From the NCBI RefSeq assembly GCF_019175385.1, contig NC_083339.1, forward strand, positions 78,884,307-78,948,306: 64,000 nucleotides of DNA, written 5' to 3'. The notes below the pieces were generated by a model. It was given only the letters and a program-made list of their open reading frames with translations, was not told the origin of the DNA and searched no databases. The stretch's first letter is position 1, and each line of letters begins with the position of its first letter. This DNA comes from Lycium barbarum (taxonomy: Eukaryota; Streptophyta; Magnoliopsida; Solanales; Solanaceae). Shown here piece after piece: positions 48,586-59,226 of the stretch. The position numbers were made by a program, and so were the translations under genes.

Positions 48586-48906
48586 TTGTCACACAATTGG
48601 AGGGAATTCAAGATGAATTCCCCCCCCCCCCCCCCCAATTCCACTTATTCCACATCGTCACTGAGCATGAAAACCCAAAAATTTGGGTTCTATATAAAGA
48701 ACCCATAATTCCACATTATACACACACAAAAATAAATACTTGGAACTTTCAGCAAAAACCCATTTCTAGGTTTTATAATGAGTTTGTGAGTACACTTAAG
48801 GTTTTGGTTCGCCCAAAACCCTTATTAGTCTAAAAATTATTCTTAGTGTTTGAAATCCTTTGATTTTTGTGTGGGTTCGCGTGGCTATGAGTTGTGGAGG
48901 AGAAAA
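48586..48906. other. Flank between A and J, with a TATA-like site
   Basis: This continues the pre-insertion sequence left of A (28282). It has a 17-C run (48620-48636) and 'ctatataaag' at 48690. No gene is supported. Confidence 0.5.
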
Positions 48907-50435
48907 TGTCACGCCTCAGACCATGGCCTGGGTGTAACATGGCACTCGGTGCCTGACTGCATGTGACCGAGCAAACCAACTGGCTGATTGATTCATGTGG
49001 TATAACTGTAAGCAGAATATAAATACACAACGTGCTGATCTACTAAAAGCCTTACTAAGATATCCTAATTGCGGAAATACTGAATAAGTCTGAAAGTCTA
49101 AATAAGTAGCCGACAAGGCTAACATAAAAGACTGCTAAACATCTGACTGACTATAACTATGGTCTATGAAGCCTCTAAAGAATACTGAAATACTAACTGT
49201 TTACAGGGCCAAGGACCCTGGCATACCTTACTAACTGAAATACTATAAAGATTAAAAAGTGGGATAATGCCCCGAAAGACTAGGGCTCACTAATAGCAGA
49301 TACGAGATGTCCTAGCAAGAAGAATCGCCAACCTATAAATCATTACCTACATCGCGAGATGCAAGCCCCGGGCGAAAGGGACGTCAGTAAATTTGAATTA
49401 CACTGGTATGTAAAGTAACTTATAGAAAGAACTATAAGTGGGGAGCTCGAGGAAAGGGCAGCCCAACTCAATAAACATGTAATAAGTGCTGAAACTGAAA
49501 CTGATAACTGAAATGAACAAAAGAAGTAAATATATGAATACTTCCTATTATGAATAGATAATCACCTGTGTAACTGAAAATCATAGTCTGTGGCCTTAGG
49601 CCCAATATATATGTGCATACATACCTTGTGCCCAAGTATAAGTATGCAAAATCTATGGCCTTGTGCCTAAGTATAAGCATGCAAAATCTGTGGCCTTGTG
49701 CCTATTTACAGGTATTCAACATTCAAAAATTTGTATTAAGGAACTGAGGATCATGCTGTAATGCATAACTATGGAATACTGCATATTACTACACTGAGAC
49801 ATGCATTCATGAATTAATTATGAGACCTGAAGCTTTACTATTTATAAACGTGCTGAGTATTCTAGATTGAGACTCATAGGTATCAAACACAAGTCTATAT
49901 TGATTACATACTGAGCTGACAGCGTTCGGAATGAAAGTCATGAAAGAATTAAGTAACTAGAGAAATGAAATTCTGTAACTATTCAAGGAACTAAGCTTAA
50001 CTATATTTCTGAGGCAATTCGTAACGCTGTAAAGAACGTGGCGTAGGGAGAATCATTAACATTTCCAAATGTAAAGAGTTAGCCTCACATACCTTAATTC
50101 CACCTTTAAGCGTAGTATAACGTTCGTCAACTCTTTTAACTTTAATCTATAGCAATACTAGTCAAAGGGATTCCATATTAGCAATAATACCTATGCTTTG
50201 GTCATCTAAGCATTTTATCAAACACCTTATGGGCGTAAAGCTTCATAGTCCTTATTTAATGGTGTTTTCTTCACCAAATTCCCATTCTCTTGCTTCTAGG
50301 TGATTCTACAATCCCAAACAGATATACTAACACCATATTTCATCATCCAAATAATTACAACAATCTCTAGTCAACAGTCTAAACCTTACTATTGTTCGTG
50401 TAATCCTCTTTATCAAACCCATTTACTATTCTCCC
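48907..50435 (-). mobile_element. LTR J, partial, interrupted by element C
   Basis: Starts 'tgtcacgcctcagacc', the inverted end of a gypsy LTR, and carries minus-strand landmarks of these LTRs: a 'gggacgtcag' block near 49378, a minisatellite and a 'cataccttaa' motif near 50090. It stops at 'ctccc' where element C begins. The missing part should lie right of C, outside the window. Confidence 0.65.
49583..49715 (-). repeat. Minisatellite of LTR J
   Basis: Three to four units of about 35-45 bp with 'tatggccttgtgcctaagta' and 'taagtatgcaaaatct'. It occupies the same slot as the unrelated minisatellites of other LTRs. Confidence 0.75.
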
Positions 50436-52475
50436 TGTAACGACCCGTCCGGTCGTTATTTAATATTTCATGAAACTATGCCCAATCTAGGTCTACGATC
50501 GTAAATAGTAAGCCCCATGGGCTATTTTAAGGTTCAGTAGTGAGAAAAATCAGTTTTGAAAAGAGTTAGAAGTTGTGGGCCAAGGGACCACCGTAGAGAT
50601 TCCCCTATAGCGAGACCTCGTCCGCAGTGACGTGTTTTTTTAGTTTCTCAGTTTAAATTTCACCCTCCTTTGTAACAAAATGCTCTCCAAGGCTGCTAAT
50701 AAGTTTTCACAAGAAGAAAATCCCCTGACACTAAGAAAAGAGGCTTTTGCCAACATTCTCCACGTTTTTCCCCACAACAATCATCTCTCATGGGTTCAGA
50801 TAAGGGTTAGGAAGGCGTGCAATTCATGGAAATTCAAATAGCTACTCGTCATCGATGTAGGTTATGGTTTACTTGAGTTAGAATTTGATTGGTGAATCGT
50901 ATATACATTTAGAGTTGAGGGGAGATTTTATGATTAGGCCTTCGGACACGGAGTTTGGATGATATATGTGCAATTTAACGAAAGTTTGTGAAATTAGTAA
51001 CTAGGGAAATAACGAGTATTTAACTGAGTGTTGAGTGCTACTATCGTTGAGGTTTATGCGTTATGGAGTAGGAAGTGATTTTTGGTCATGGTTAAAAAGG
51101 GGGTATTGTTTATCTCAGCATATGTATACCTATGTAGTTTGATTTCTGTATTTATTTCCAAGTTCATTGAAATATTCATATGATTGTCATTCTCGTTAAC
51201 CAAGAGGATTGAAGGAAGGTATAGTAGTGCTACGCCCATCAAAGGCTTTATTTATGATATTATTTTCATTCATTAGCATCATTGCATACATAGCATGAGG
51301 TTATGAGGTAATACATGGAGCAGAAAGCCTGAGTACGTGTCAGTTGTGTTATCCGGTCATATGGCCGAGTTGGGTTAAATATGAGGTACTATCTGTCAGC
51401 TATTGGTAGTAAGGTAATGGTGAGTATATTTATATGATGTGGATCTGCATTCGAGGTTCTTTTCGGAGCAGAGGATTTATTGCTCGGGTTTGATGAGTAT
51501 CCGGAACGAGCGGTACATGGACACCATGGATCCCCTGCAGGTCATGACTACTGAGCAATGACATCAGTTAGCATGTGTACACAACGTGATTGGGCTTTTA
51601 CGTCTAATTTGTATTGCATTACAGTTCATACTGCTATGTCCTTATATTCGTGTACTGTCAGTCTGTTATATTAGCTTGTGCATGTTTTATGATTCGGTTG
51701 AGGTTGTGTGAGGTGGTGAGTATTATGAAGGTAAGTGTAAGAACGAATTCTTAATGATGAGGCGTCCCATGAGTGCATCATATCTTAGTAAGTGAATTGG
51801 ATAGAAAATCTCTACGGCTAAAATCTAAGAATTTAGATATTAGCGTAAATGAGGAGATGAGACTTAATTAATTTGCTTAAGGGAAGGTGGAATGGGATTT
51901 CAATGACTAGTTAGATGGCCAGTAATTTTATGGGGATAAGAGGAGTGAATAACTGGGAGTATGAAAGTAAGTTCGTGACGGTATAATAATCTATGTTGAG
52001 TGTCCTGAGGGTCATTGACATATCTGCTTATCTTACTGACTTTATATTGTGTTGCGTGAACTAATCTTAGTCGACCTATGATCCTTACCAGTACGTGTGG
52101 TGTACTAATATTACTCTTGCTACATCCTTTTTGGGTGTTGGTATGTTGTAGGTCAAGTTGAAGTTTTTTCGTGTGGATTACCAGGCATTCTCCTACAGCC
52201 TCGTACATCTCAGTCCACGCAGAGGCTGGGTCATGTTATTTTTTTGTTTTCCTTGTGTAGTAGGAGCTCTTGTACCTGTCTAGACTAGATTCCGGGAATT
52301 TTTTAGTTTCTTGTATTTAAAACAGAGTCTGTATGAAACTTTTACTCTTAAACATGGTTATTATTTTGAAATTGTTATTTACAAACTGGCTGAATTTGAG
52401 GTTGGTTGGTAAGGGTTCGCCAACTAGTTAGTAATGAGGTAGGTCCTCGCACGACCTGTAAGTTTGGGTCGTGAC
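50436..52475 (+). mobile_element. Element C, 5' LTR (about 2040 bp)
   Basis: Starts 'tgtaacgacccgtccggtcg' and ends near 'ggtcgtgact' just before the primer binding site. The start resembles the end of A's LTR read on the minus strand ('tgtaacgacccgc'). The 3' copy begins at 58502. The U3 palindrome array is much reduced here ('cctatagcgag' at about 50605), and the TATA-like site reads 'ttgtaaca' where the 3' copy has 'ttataaca'. A hairpin AGTAC (52090-52094) / GTACT (52102-52106) with a 7-nt loop is present. Confidence 0.85.
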
Positions 52476-52478
52476 TGT

Positions 52479-52491
52479 TGGTATCAGAGCC
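52479..52491 (+). other. Primer binding site of C (initiator-Met tRNA type)
   Basis: 'tggtatcagagcc', a full match to the canonical site, a few bases after the LTR. It fixes the plus orientation of element C. Confidence 0.92.
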
Positions 52492-52959
52492 TAGGATATC
52501 GGTCGCACAAGTATAAGAGCAAATGTCCAGTAGATTCTTGTGGAATGGTATGATGACATCCATACCCATCCGCAAGAGGCTATAGGACATCTAGAAGTTT
52601 CCCTTCACTTATTCTGTCTTGCTACCCTAATACGCTGTCTCCGCATTGAATCCAATTGGTATCTGGGTGATTCCACTTGGTATCTTGACGGGTTTATTGG
52701 TATTTGTTGATTCCAATTAGTGTCTCTCTATTTTGGCTCAAGGAAAACCTTCTATAAATAGGTGCGTGTTAATTGTGTGAACAAAAGGAATTTCCGAGAT
52801 AGTGTAAGTGTTACAGAATGTGTGCTTATTTTAGGAAGATTAGCAAGTTAATAGCGCATTCGTACTCGTTAGGGAAAACAATGTCGTTACACTCTAAGCA
52901 AATGAGCAAGCCCCTACGCGAACTGAATTAGTGGGCAAATTTTTCGCCCACTAGAACTG

Positions 52960-53125
52960 TAGCACCGCTGCAGCAGTATGGGCACTGCTACAGCCAGCTC
53001 GCTATAGCGAACATAGGTCCGCTATAGCGGATCCAAGCATCCGCACAATCCCGCTATAGCGAGACTGTCATCGCCACAGCGGTACCGCCGCAACAATCAA
53101 GTGACCGCTGTAGCGGTACCATGAA
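52960..53125. repeat. CGCTATAGCG / CCGCTGTAGCGG palindrome cluster inside C
   Basis: At least eight motifs, including 'cgctatagcga', 'ccgctatagcgg', 'ccgccgcaac' and 'ccgctgtagcggtacc', within 165 bp of internal, non-LTR sequence. Confidence 0.75.
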
Positions 53126-53991
53126 CCAGTAGATCCTCTTTCAGCTCCCTGTTTTCCCAAACTGTGCAATTTATCAACAAAGTCAAGAAAAAACCATTTC
53201 CAAAGCAAAAACCTGCATAAAAACATCAACCCAACTAGGGCAATTGTCTTAGCAGTGCCCTTAAACCGGGGCACCCACACCAAAAGCAACAAAGAGAAAA
53301 TTATCCAAACATCCAAAAAAAACCAAAAGCAAGAAATTGTCTGAAAATCAAGACCTGCAAGGGCAAGTGATAACTAAAGCTGAAATAAAGGGGGGCAGGG
53401 ATCTCTAAGCCACTCCTCGGCTAGTCGCCTCGTCACCACCATCCTCCGAGTCACTAAAGTCCTCACTGCCGAGTCCAGACGCTCTAAGGAAAGAGAACTG
53501 GAGGACATCTCTGTCACGACGCGACCCGAGGGCCATGATGGGCACCCGGTGCTAACCCACTCGGGTACCTCTTATCGTACATTCGTATTCACATCTAAGT
53601 GGACCACAAAGTTTACTCATGAATGCTATACATCAATAATGCTAAATTCATTGGGAAACAACACATTTATACCATCATTAACAACTATGCCCACATCAAT
53701 ATACATAAACGGACGAGGCCATTAAAATGACATACAAAATATAAGCCGACAAGGCTTCAAGACATCTAACCATATACAACTATCTACGAGCCTCTAAGAA
53801 GAGTAAGTAACATCATATAGGCGGGACAGGACCCCGCCGTGCCCATGTATGTACACAAAAGAATAATACCAAAAGCTGTAGCTCCGAATGAAATGGAGCT
53901 CCCCTAAGTAGTCCCTGAATAAGAAAAGGTATCAAGCCTGTCTCCCTGGCCACCTGCGGGCATGACGCAGCATCCACAAACAAAAGGATGT

Positions 53992-54010
53992 CAGTACGAA
54001 TATTGTACTG
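53992..54010 (-). other. GTAC hairpin of solo LTR E
   Basis: CAGTAC (53992-53997) and GTACTG (54005-54010), a perfect 6-bp stem with a 7-nt loop 'gaatatt'. Confidence 0.6.
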
Positions 54011-54243
54011 AGTATGTAAATCATAATCAACATCATAATTGGAACATAAGATACAGCATAAGAAACAACATATGATGGGAGAATTCGGAGATAATAAAGC
54101 CATCATCATCATTACTTACTTACTTGTCTTTCATAGGGACCTTCCATTTCTAATGCGTGCTGGTGTACATACATACAAACATATACATATATCTATATCT
54201 GTATCCATATTCTATCCGTATTCATATACATATTCATATCCAT

Positions 54244-54410
54244 AGCATACCCGACCATGAAGGTTCGGTAGTTTCACATACCCGACTATGACAATGCTCG
54301 GAGATTATACATACCTGGCCCTACCAAGGCTCAGTGGTATCCGTGCCCAACTGCAGTGGTGTGCGCGCAATAGATATCATACCCGGCCATATAAGCTCGG
54401 TGTTACATAA
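54244..54410 (-). repeat. Diverged minisatellite of solo LTR E
   Basis: Units built on 'catacccgaccatgaaggtt' and 'catacctggccctacc', two to four degenerate copies. Confidence 0.6.
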
Positions 54411-54612
54411 TAGTCATACATACTTAGACACGTATACTTAAGAGTCCATAAATATCATCAACATCATTACCATTATCGTTTTTGTTACGTCTATCCTTGG
54501 AGGATCAACTAACATATAGAGGATGCAATGGAATCGGGAAAGTATCGAGGGTCATGAGCTTTAGTAGCTTTAGAGATAGAATCATTTGGAGGACATTATA
54601 GAACTCATGAAA

Positions 54613-54614
<2 letters not shown>

Positions 54615-54697
<83 letters not shown>
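54615..54697. repeat. (AT)n microsatellite, 83 bp
   Basis: The longest uninterrupted AT run of the window, in the middle of solo LTR E. Length is likely to vary and may be misassembled. Confidence 0.97.
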
Positions 54698-54698
<1 letters not shown>

Positions 54699-55529
54699 CC
54701 AAGGAACCATGCCTTAATGAAAGAAGGATTAGGCTAACATACCTCTTTGTCTTCTCAACTATCTAGCGTTCACCGTGAAGCTTGAATAATCTACATTTAG
54801 AAGGATTCATGCCATGGTTAAGCCTTAATGATACTTTTAAATTCAAACTAGAATTAATTATAGTCTAATGAAAATTGGGCAGCATTTCCCCTGTTTCGTC
54901 AACTTTCACCATATCACGAAACAACTCCCAACAACCACAATAACATCCATAATACACTCATAATATCCAATTCAAGTAATCACATTACACTAAGCCTTCA
55001 ATATTCACCCCCATGTTCAACTCATACTAGCAACTTCATACCCATTTTAGCACATTTTCATATAAGTCTTCTTCATCACCATTATTTCCTTCCATAACAT
55101 GGTAATATCCATATCATACTAAGAATCATGACTCCATATAAATTACTACTCATAAACATCATAAAAGCTACATTTAGACTTCATTTTCTACTTTGTTCTT
55201 CTACCCAAGTTTTGCTACAACCAAACATTCTCAACAACATGAAATAAGCATGTAAACTAACCTTTCATCCCATAGAAACAAGATTTGGAGCAGCTACCAA
55301 CTTCGTGGAAAACCCAAGCTACAATGCCCAAGTTTTCTTGTAGTCTACAAATCCTAAGAAACCTTCCAACGTATGAACACTTTGGTTATTGCCTCATGAT
55401 CTTTGTTTTATCTTGGGTTGGGGTGGAATAAATTTAGAGATGGGTTTTGAGCTCTCAATACTTATAGAAGATGAAAAATGAAATAAAAGAACCAAGGGCA
55501 ACTATTTATACAAAAACTTAAAATCTGCT

Positions 55530-55675
55530 CGACGGATACTATACGGACACTTATACGGTCTGTATAACATTGTACGGTCCGTATAAGTGGCCGTGGTTCA
55601 CCACCATGAAAAACATCTCCCTGCTGGGGGTTATACGGACCCCTTATACGGACCATATAAGTGGTTGTATAACTC
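55530..55675 (-). repeat. TATACGGACC palindrome array in U3 of solo LTR E
   Basis: Motifs such as 'ttatacggtctgtataac', 'gtacggtccgtataag' and 'ttatacggaccatataag' lie immediately upstream of the minus-strand TATA box 'gtataaatag' (55511-55501). The core resembles that of element B. Confidence 0.8.
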
Positions 55676-57419
55676 CACTTCCCTGAAATGGTTTCCGTCG
55701 TTTCGTTCGATCTCTAATCCTTATGGCACCTTCTTCACACTTGTTTAACACTTCATTACCAATCTCAAGAGAGTTACAACTCTTCTCTAAGAAATCATTA
55801 AGTCAACATTAGCTCGGTACTTTATGGAGCTTTTCCAAACACCACATATACTTTGCCCTTCTTAAGGAACTTTCTCCTCTTACTTCCAACATTTTTGAAA
55901 TCTTAATTAGGATCGTTAAATAACCTTTCTTGCTTATAGAAACATCATATTCGTCCCACCCTGCATTGTTCTATCTATCTTATGACGACATGAAATTTTT
56001 TCGAGGTGTAACAATCTTTGATGGTCACCTTGGGACGCTTTGCCTTCGGGACTAGGGCCTTCAAAAGGATTTTGACGCCTTTCCACATCTTCACGAACAG
56101 CTTGTTCCTAGCCCGACTTTTCTTCTTCTCCCGGTCCAAGTCCTCCGGGAGATCAACATGTGTCTGGGCCAAAGATCCATAAGCTCCCTGCAAGGCATTC
56201 ACAGCATCCCCCATCCTGGTTTGAACATCCAATAGCCCTTCATATGATCAGGAGTGAAATAGTCAGTACCAGCAGCACCACTAGATGACTCGACCTTCAT
56301 GGAAGGCTGTGCAAACCCCATCATAGCCGCCTTCACAGTAGCCATATTTGCCTCCATGCGCTCCAAGGTACTTGGAGTCTATGAATGACCACTCCTGCCC
56401 TGTGGGCCATCGCTGTCATCATCATCATCCGAGCCAATCCTCTTTCTCTAGCCCTTGCCCTGTGCTCCCTTGACCTTCAATAGGTCAAAAGGGACATCAT
56501 ACTCCATATAGCGGTCGCCGAGCTCCAAGGTCACCCCAGCATTGCGGCATTAGTGGGTAATTAGGGAGAGAAATATCAAATTCAGGCTAGCCTTGGCCAT
56601 AAAACTCTGTTACTCCTCAATCAGCTGCATCCCCATATTCACGGGCACGCATTCTAAGATGCAAGCAACCACAAAGGCCCGGGGATAAGTGACATCAGTA
56701 GTATTACTCGAAGGGCGAACCCATCGGGAAATGAGGTTCATCCAACTCTGAGCATCGGGAGTAAAGTACCGACTCTTAATTGCAGATCGGGTAACATCCC
56801 ATGTAGTCTTCCTCCTCTTGGACTCCTTCACCAGCATCCTCACCAACCACGGTCCATTCTCCTTGTGATCCTTGGCCCTAAGCTCAGCCTGTGAAGGGTT
56901 GGGCAACCCATGAACATCATTAATGGCCTCAACACCCACATTTATATTGACCACTCTGATAGTAATCTCCGACTCTGGGGTAGTCCAATCAATGGTAGAA
57001 AGCATAGCATAAAATTCCCTAACCCAGTTGCAGTTAATGTTCCCAGGCTCCTCGACTAGCGGACCCTAAAGCATGTGTTATAACTGTTGGTAGAGCTACG
57101 GGGTCAGCTCCTTCACTCAGTCCATGATAAAGGCCCACTCATGGAGTAGGCCCTTAGACTGCTGTTCCATGTAATGCCTCCGGTAAGCATGGGAGGCAAA
57201 CCTAACATATGCGAGAGGAGCTGGTATTTGTTGTCCTTGTTGTTCTTGTTCCAGTTGTTGTTGTCCTTGTTGTTATTGTGGATCCACCATAGTAGAGTGA
57301 GAGAGTTAGCTTGAAAAGGGGAGAACCGAGTTAGGGTATTGTGGTACTAAGATTTAACAGTGCTAGTGCATGCATGAAGTAGTTGAAAACCCAAAATTTT
57401 ATATTCTGCCTCAGGCAGC

Positions 57420-57620
57420 TTCGCTGTAGTTACCAAAGGGCCGCTACAACGGACAAGGATCCGCCATGGCATTGCCTCGTAGCTGTAGCAGGCTCGCTAT
57501 AGCGAGAACGGGCCTGCTACAGCGGGAGACTCCCAACCAAATAGGTCTGCTCCCAGCGACCAACCATCACCGCAGCGGGACAGCTGTAGCGATGGAAAGT
57601 CCGCCGCAGCGGACCCGTTT
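57420..57620. repeat. Second CGCTATAGCG / CCGCTACAGCGG cluster inside C
   Basis: Motifs include 'cgctgtagt', 'cgctacaac', 'cgctatagcgagaac', 'ctgctacagcggg', 'ccgcagcggg' and 'ccgccgcagcgg', just upstream of the antisense ORF in its own direction. Confidence 0.75.
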
Positions 57621-58501
57621 TCCCCAGAGCGAAAACCCTCCAAACCCAACTATTAGAAAACCCAAAATTTCACAATAGTTTCCCTATTTTTGTCAAGGAT
57701 CAAGTATTATGAGAGCATGCATAACTTTTACAACCTATAACACCCTATTCCAACTGCAATGGGTACCAAAATTTTGAGCAAGAGCACCGAAAAATTTCAC
57801 CACTACAAAACATCCCCACCCCAATAGGAACTAATCCATTTTAAGCCGATCTTGAGTATAAAGTGTTGCTAGAGCAATATGAATGACAAAATAAACCTCG
57901 ATAATCCAAGAAACTTCCCACCCCAAGAAATCAAAACCCTTGTTCAAGAAAACAATTTTTTTCTCTAATCTAGCAAGTTATGCATGGATATTTCGAAATA
58001 GAAGGCCATAAACAAGTTGTAGGACAGTGAAAGAGAGTACATACCTTGAAATAATAAGAGATCTGCAAGCATTGCAAGAAAAGTGAACCTTGGGTGCAGA
58101 GAATTTTTGTTCTCTTTTCTTTAGAATATGAGTAGTGTTTAAGGGAATAAAGGGGGGTAGAGTGATTAAAAAGGGGAGTGGGGAAGGAGATGAGAGGACT
58201 AGGTAGTGGAATAAGGGAAGAGAATTTCGAGGGAGGGGAGGGGATTTTTAAGTTATGAGGGATGAATGGGAAGTGGGAGGGGTAAACTGAATTCACCCCA
58301 TTTATTTTTGAATCTAGTCAATGATCGCTTCAGCGGTGATTTTACCGCTGTACCGGGCTGCGTTATTCCAACCTCGTTGAAAATTTTCCTTTTTCGTAAT
58401 GATAACTCGAAATCTTGCCTCCTATGGTGTAAGGTCCAGGAGTGTGATCATTAACTTACCCCACACTGTTCGAGGACAAACGATTGTTAATTGGTATCTG
58501 A
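57621..58501. other. Element C internal region before its 3' LTR
   Basis: No gene is supported. It has a purine-rich stretch (58140-58280), two palindromic motifs ('cgcttcagcggtg' at about 58325) and 'gttcgaggacaaacg' at 58469, the remnant of the gypsy signature before the polypurine tract. The tract itself has decayed to 'gttaattggtatctga', much like the same spot in A. Confidence 0.6.
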
Positions 58502-59226
58502 TGTAACGACCCATCCGGTCGTTATTTAATATTCCGAGAAACAATGCCCAATCTAGGTCTACGATTGTAAATTGTAAGCTGCATGGGAAAGAGTTAGAAG
58601 TTGTGGGCCCAGGGCAGAAATTGGGCCGCTATAGCGCCCAAGGGACCACCGCCGCGGTGCCGCTATAGCGAGACCTCGTCCGCTGCAGGGTAGTGACACA
58701 TTTTTTTGGTTACTCAGCTTAAATTTCACCCTCCTTTATAACAAAATGCTCTCCAAGGCTGCAATTAGGTTTTCACAAGAAGAAAAACCCTTGACACTAA
58801 GAGAAAAGGCTTTTCCCACCATTCTCCACATATTCCCCCACATCTATCATCTCTCATGGATTCGGATAAGGGCTAGGAAGGGGAGAAATTCGTGAAAATT
58901 CAAATAGCTGCTCGTTATTGAGGTAGGTTATGATTTACTTAAGTTATACTTTGATTAGTGAATCGTGTATACATTTAGAGTTGATGGGAGATTGGATGAT
59001 TAGGTCTTCGGACACGGAGTTTGGATGATATATTTGCAATTTAACGAATGTTTTGTGTAATTAGTAACTAGGGCAACAACGAGTATTTAACTGAGTGTTG
59101 AGTGCTACTATCGTTGAGGTTTATGGGTTATGGAGTAGGAAGTGATTTTTGGTCATGGTTAAAAAGGGGGTATTGTGTTGTTTAGCATATGTATACCTAG
59201 GTAGATGTGATTTCTGTATTTATTTC
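58502..59226 (+). mobile_element. Element C, start of 3' LTR, cut by element D
   Basis: Begins 'tgtaacgacccatccggtcg' and follows the 5' LTR until 'tatttatttc', where D starts. It keeps more palindromic motifs than the 5' LTR ('ccgctatagcgcc', 'ccgccgcggtgccgctatag') and a TATA-like 'ctttataac' near 58733. The rest should follow D outside the window. Confidence 0.88.

Larger units (their letters stand above)
53512..56013 (-). mobile_element. Solo LTR E (2502 bp) inside element C
   Basis: Starts 'tgtcacgacgcgaccc' and ends 'tcgaggtgtaaca', flanked by 'atctc' (53507-53511) and 'atctt' (56014-56018), a duplication with one later change. The antisense frame of C continues across the two flanks, which confirms the boundaries. 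Minus-strand order: palindrome array (55675-55530), TATA box (55511-55501), long TA run, minisatellite (54410-54244), GTAC hairpin (54010-53992). Confidence 0.9.
53405..57290 (-). pseudogene. Antisense ORF of element C, 'putative plant transposon protein'-like, split by solo LTR E
   Basis: It lies opposite to the direction of C as set by the primer binding site. ATG at 57290 opens a Gln-rich head; then RVVNINVGVEAINDVHGLP, ESKRRKTTWDVTRSAIKSR, ISRWVRPSSNTTDVTYPRAF and VACILECVPVNMG resemble the domain annotated in plants as 'putative plant transposon protein'. An Asp run (about 56430-56415), Ser-rich linker and Lys/Arg-rich region follow. After removing LTR E (53512-56013) with one target copy, the frame continues through an acidic tail to a TAG at 53405-53407. 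Stops near the start (57273), at 57117 and several after it, plus others near 56600 and 56550, make it a pseudogene. Its function is unknown. Confidence 0.65.

Noticed and set aside
48907..50435. J as a complete solo LTR
   Set aside because: No second terminus is found before 50436; the sequence is cut by the start of element C.
53405..57290. Element C in minus orientation, following its minus-strand ORF
   Set aside because: The perfect Met-tRNA primer site after the left LTR and the 'ttcgagga' signature before the right LTR both set plus orientation.
52960..58690. CGCTATAGCG arrays as a possible CRISPR-like array
   Set aside because: Units are short palindromes with irregular spacing and no constant-length spacers; the sequence is plant nuclear DNA.
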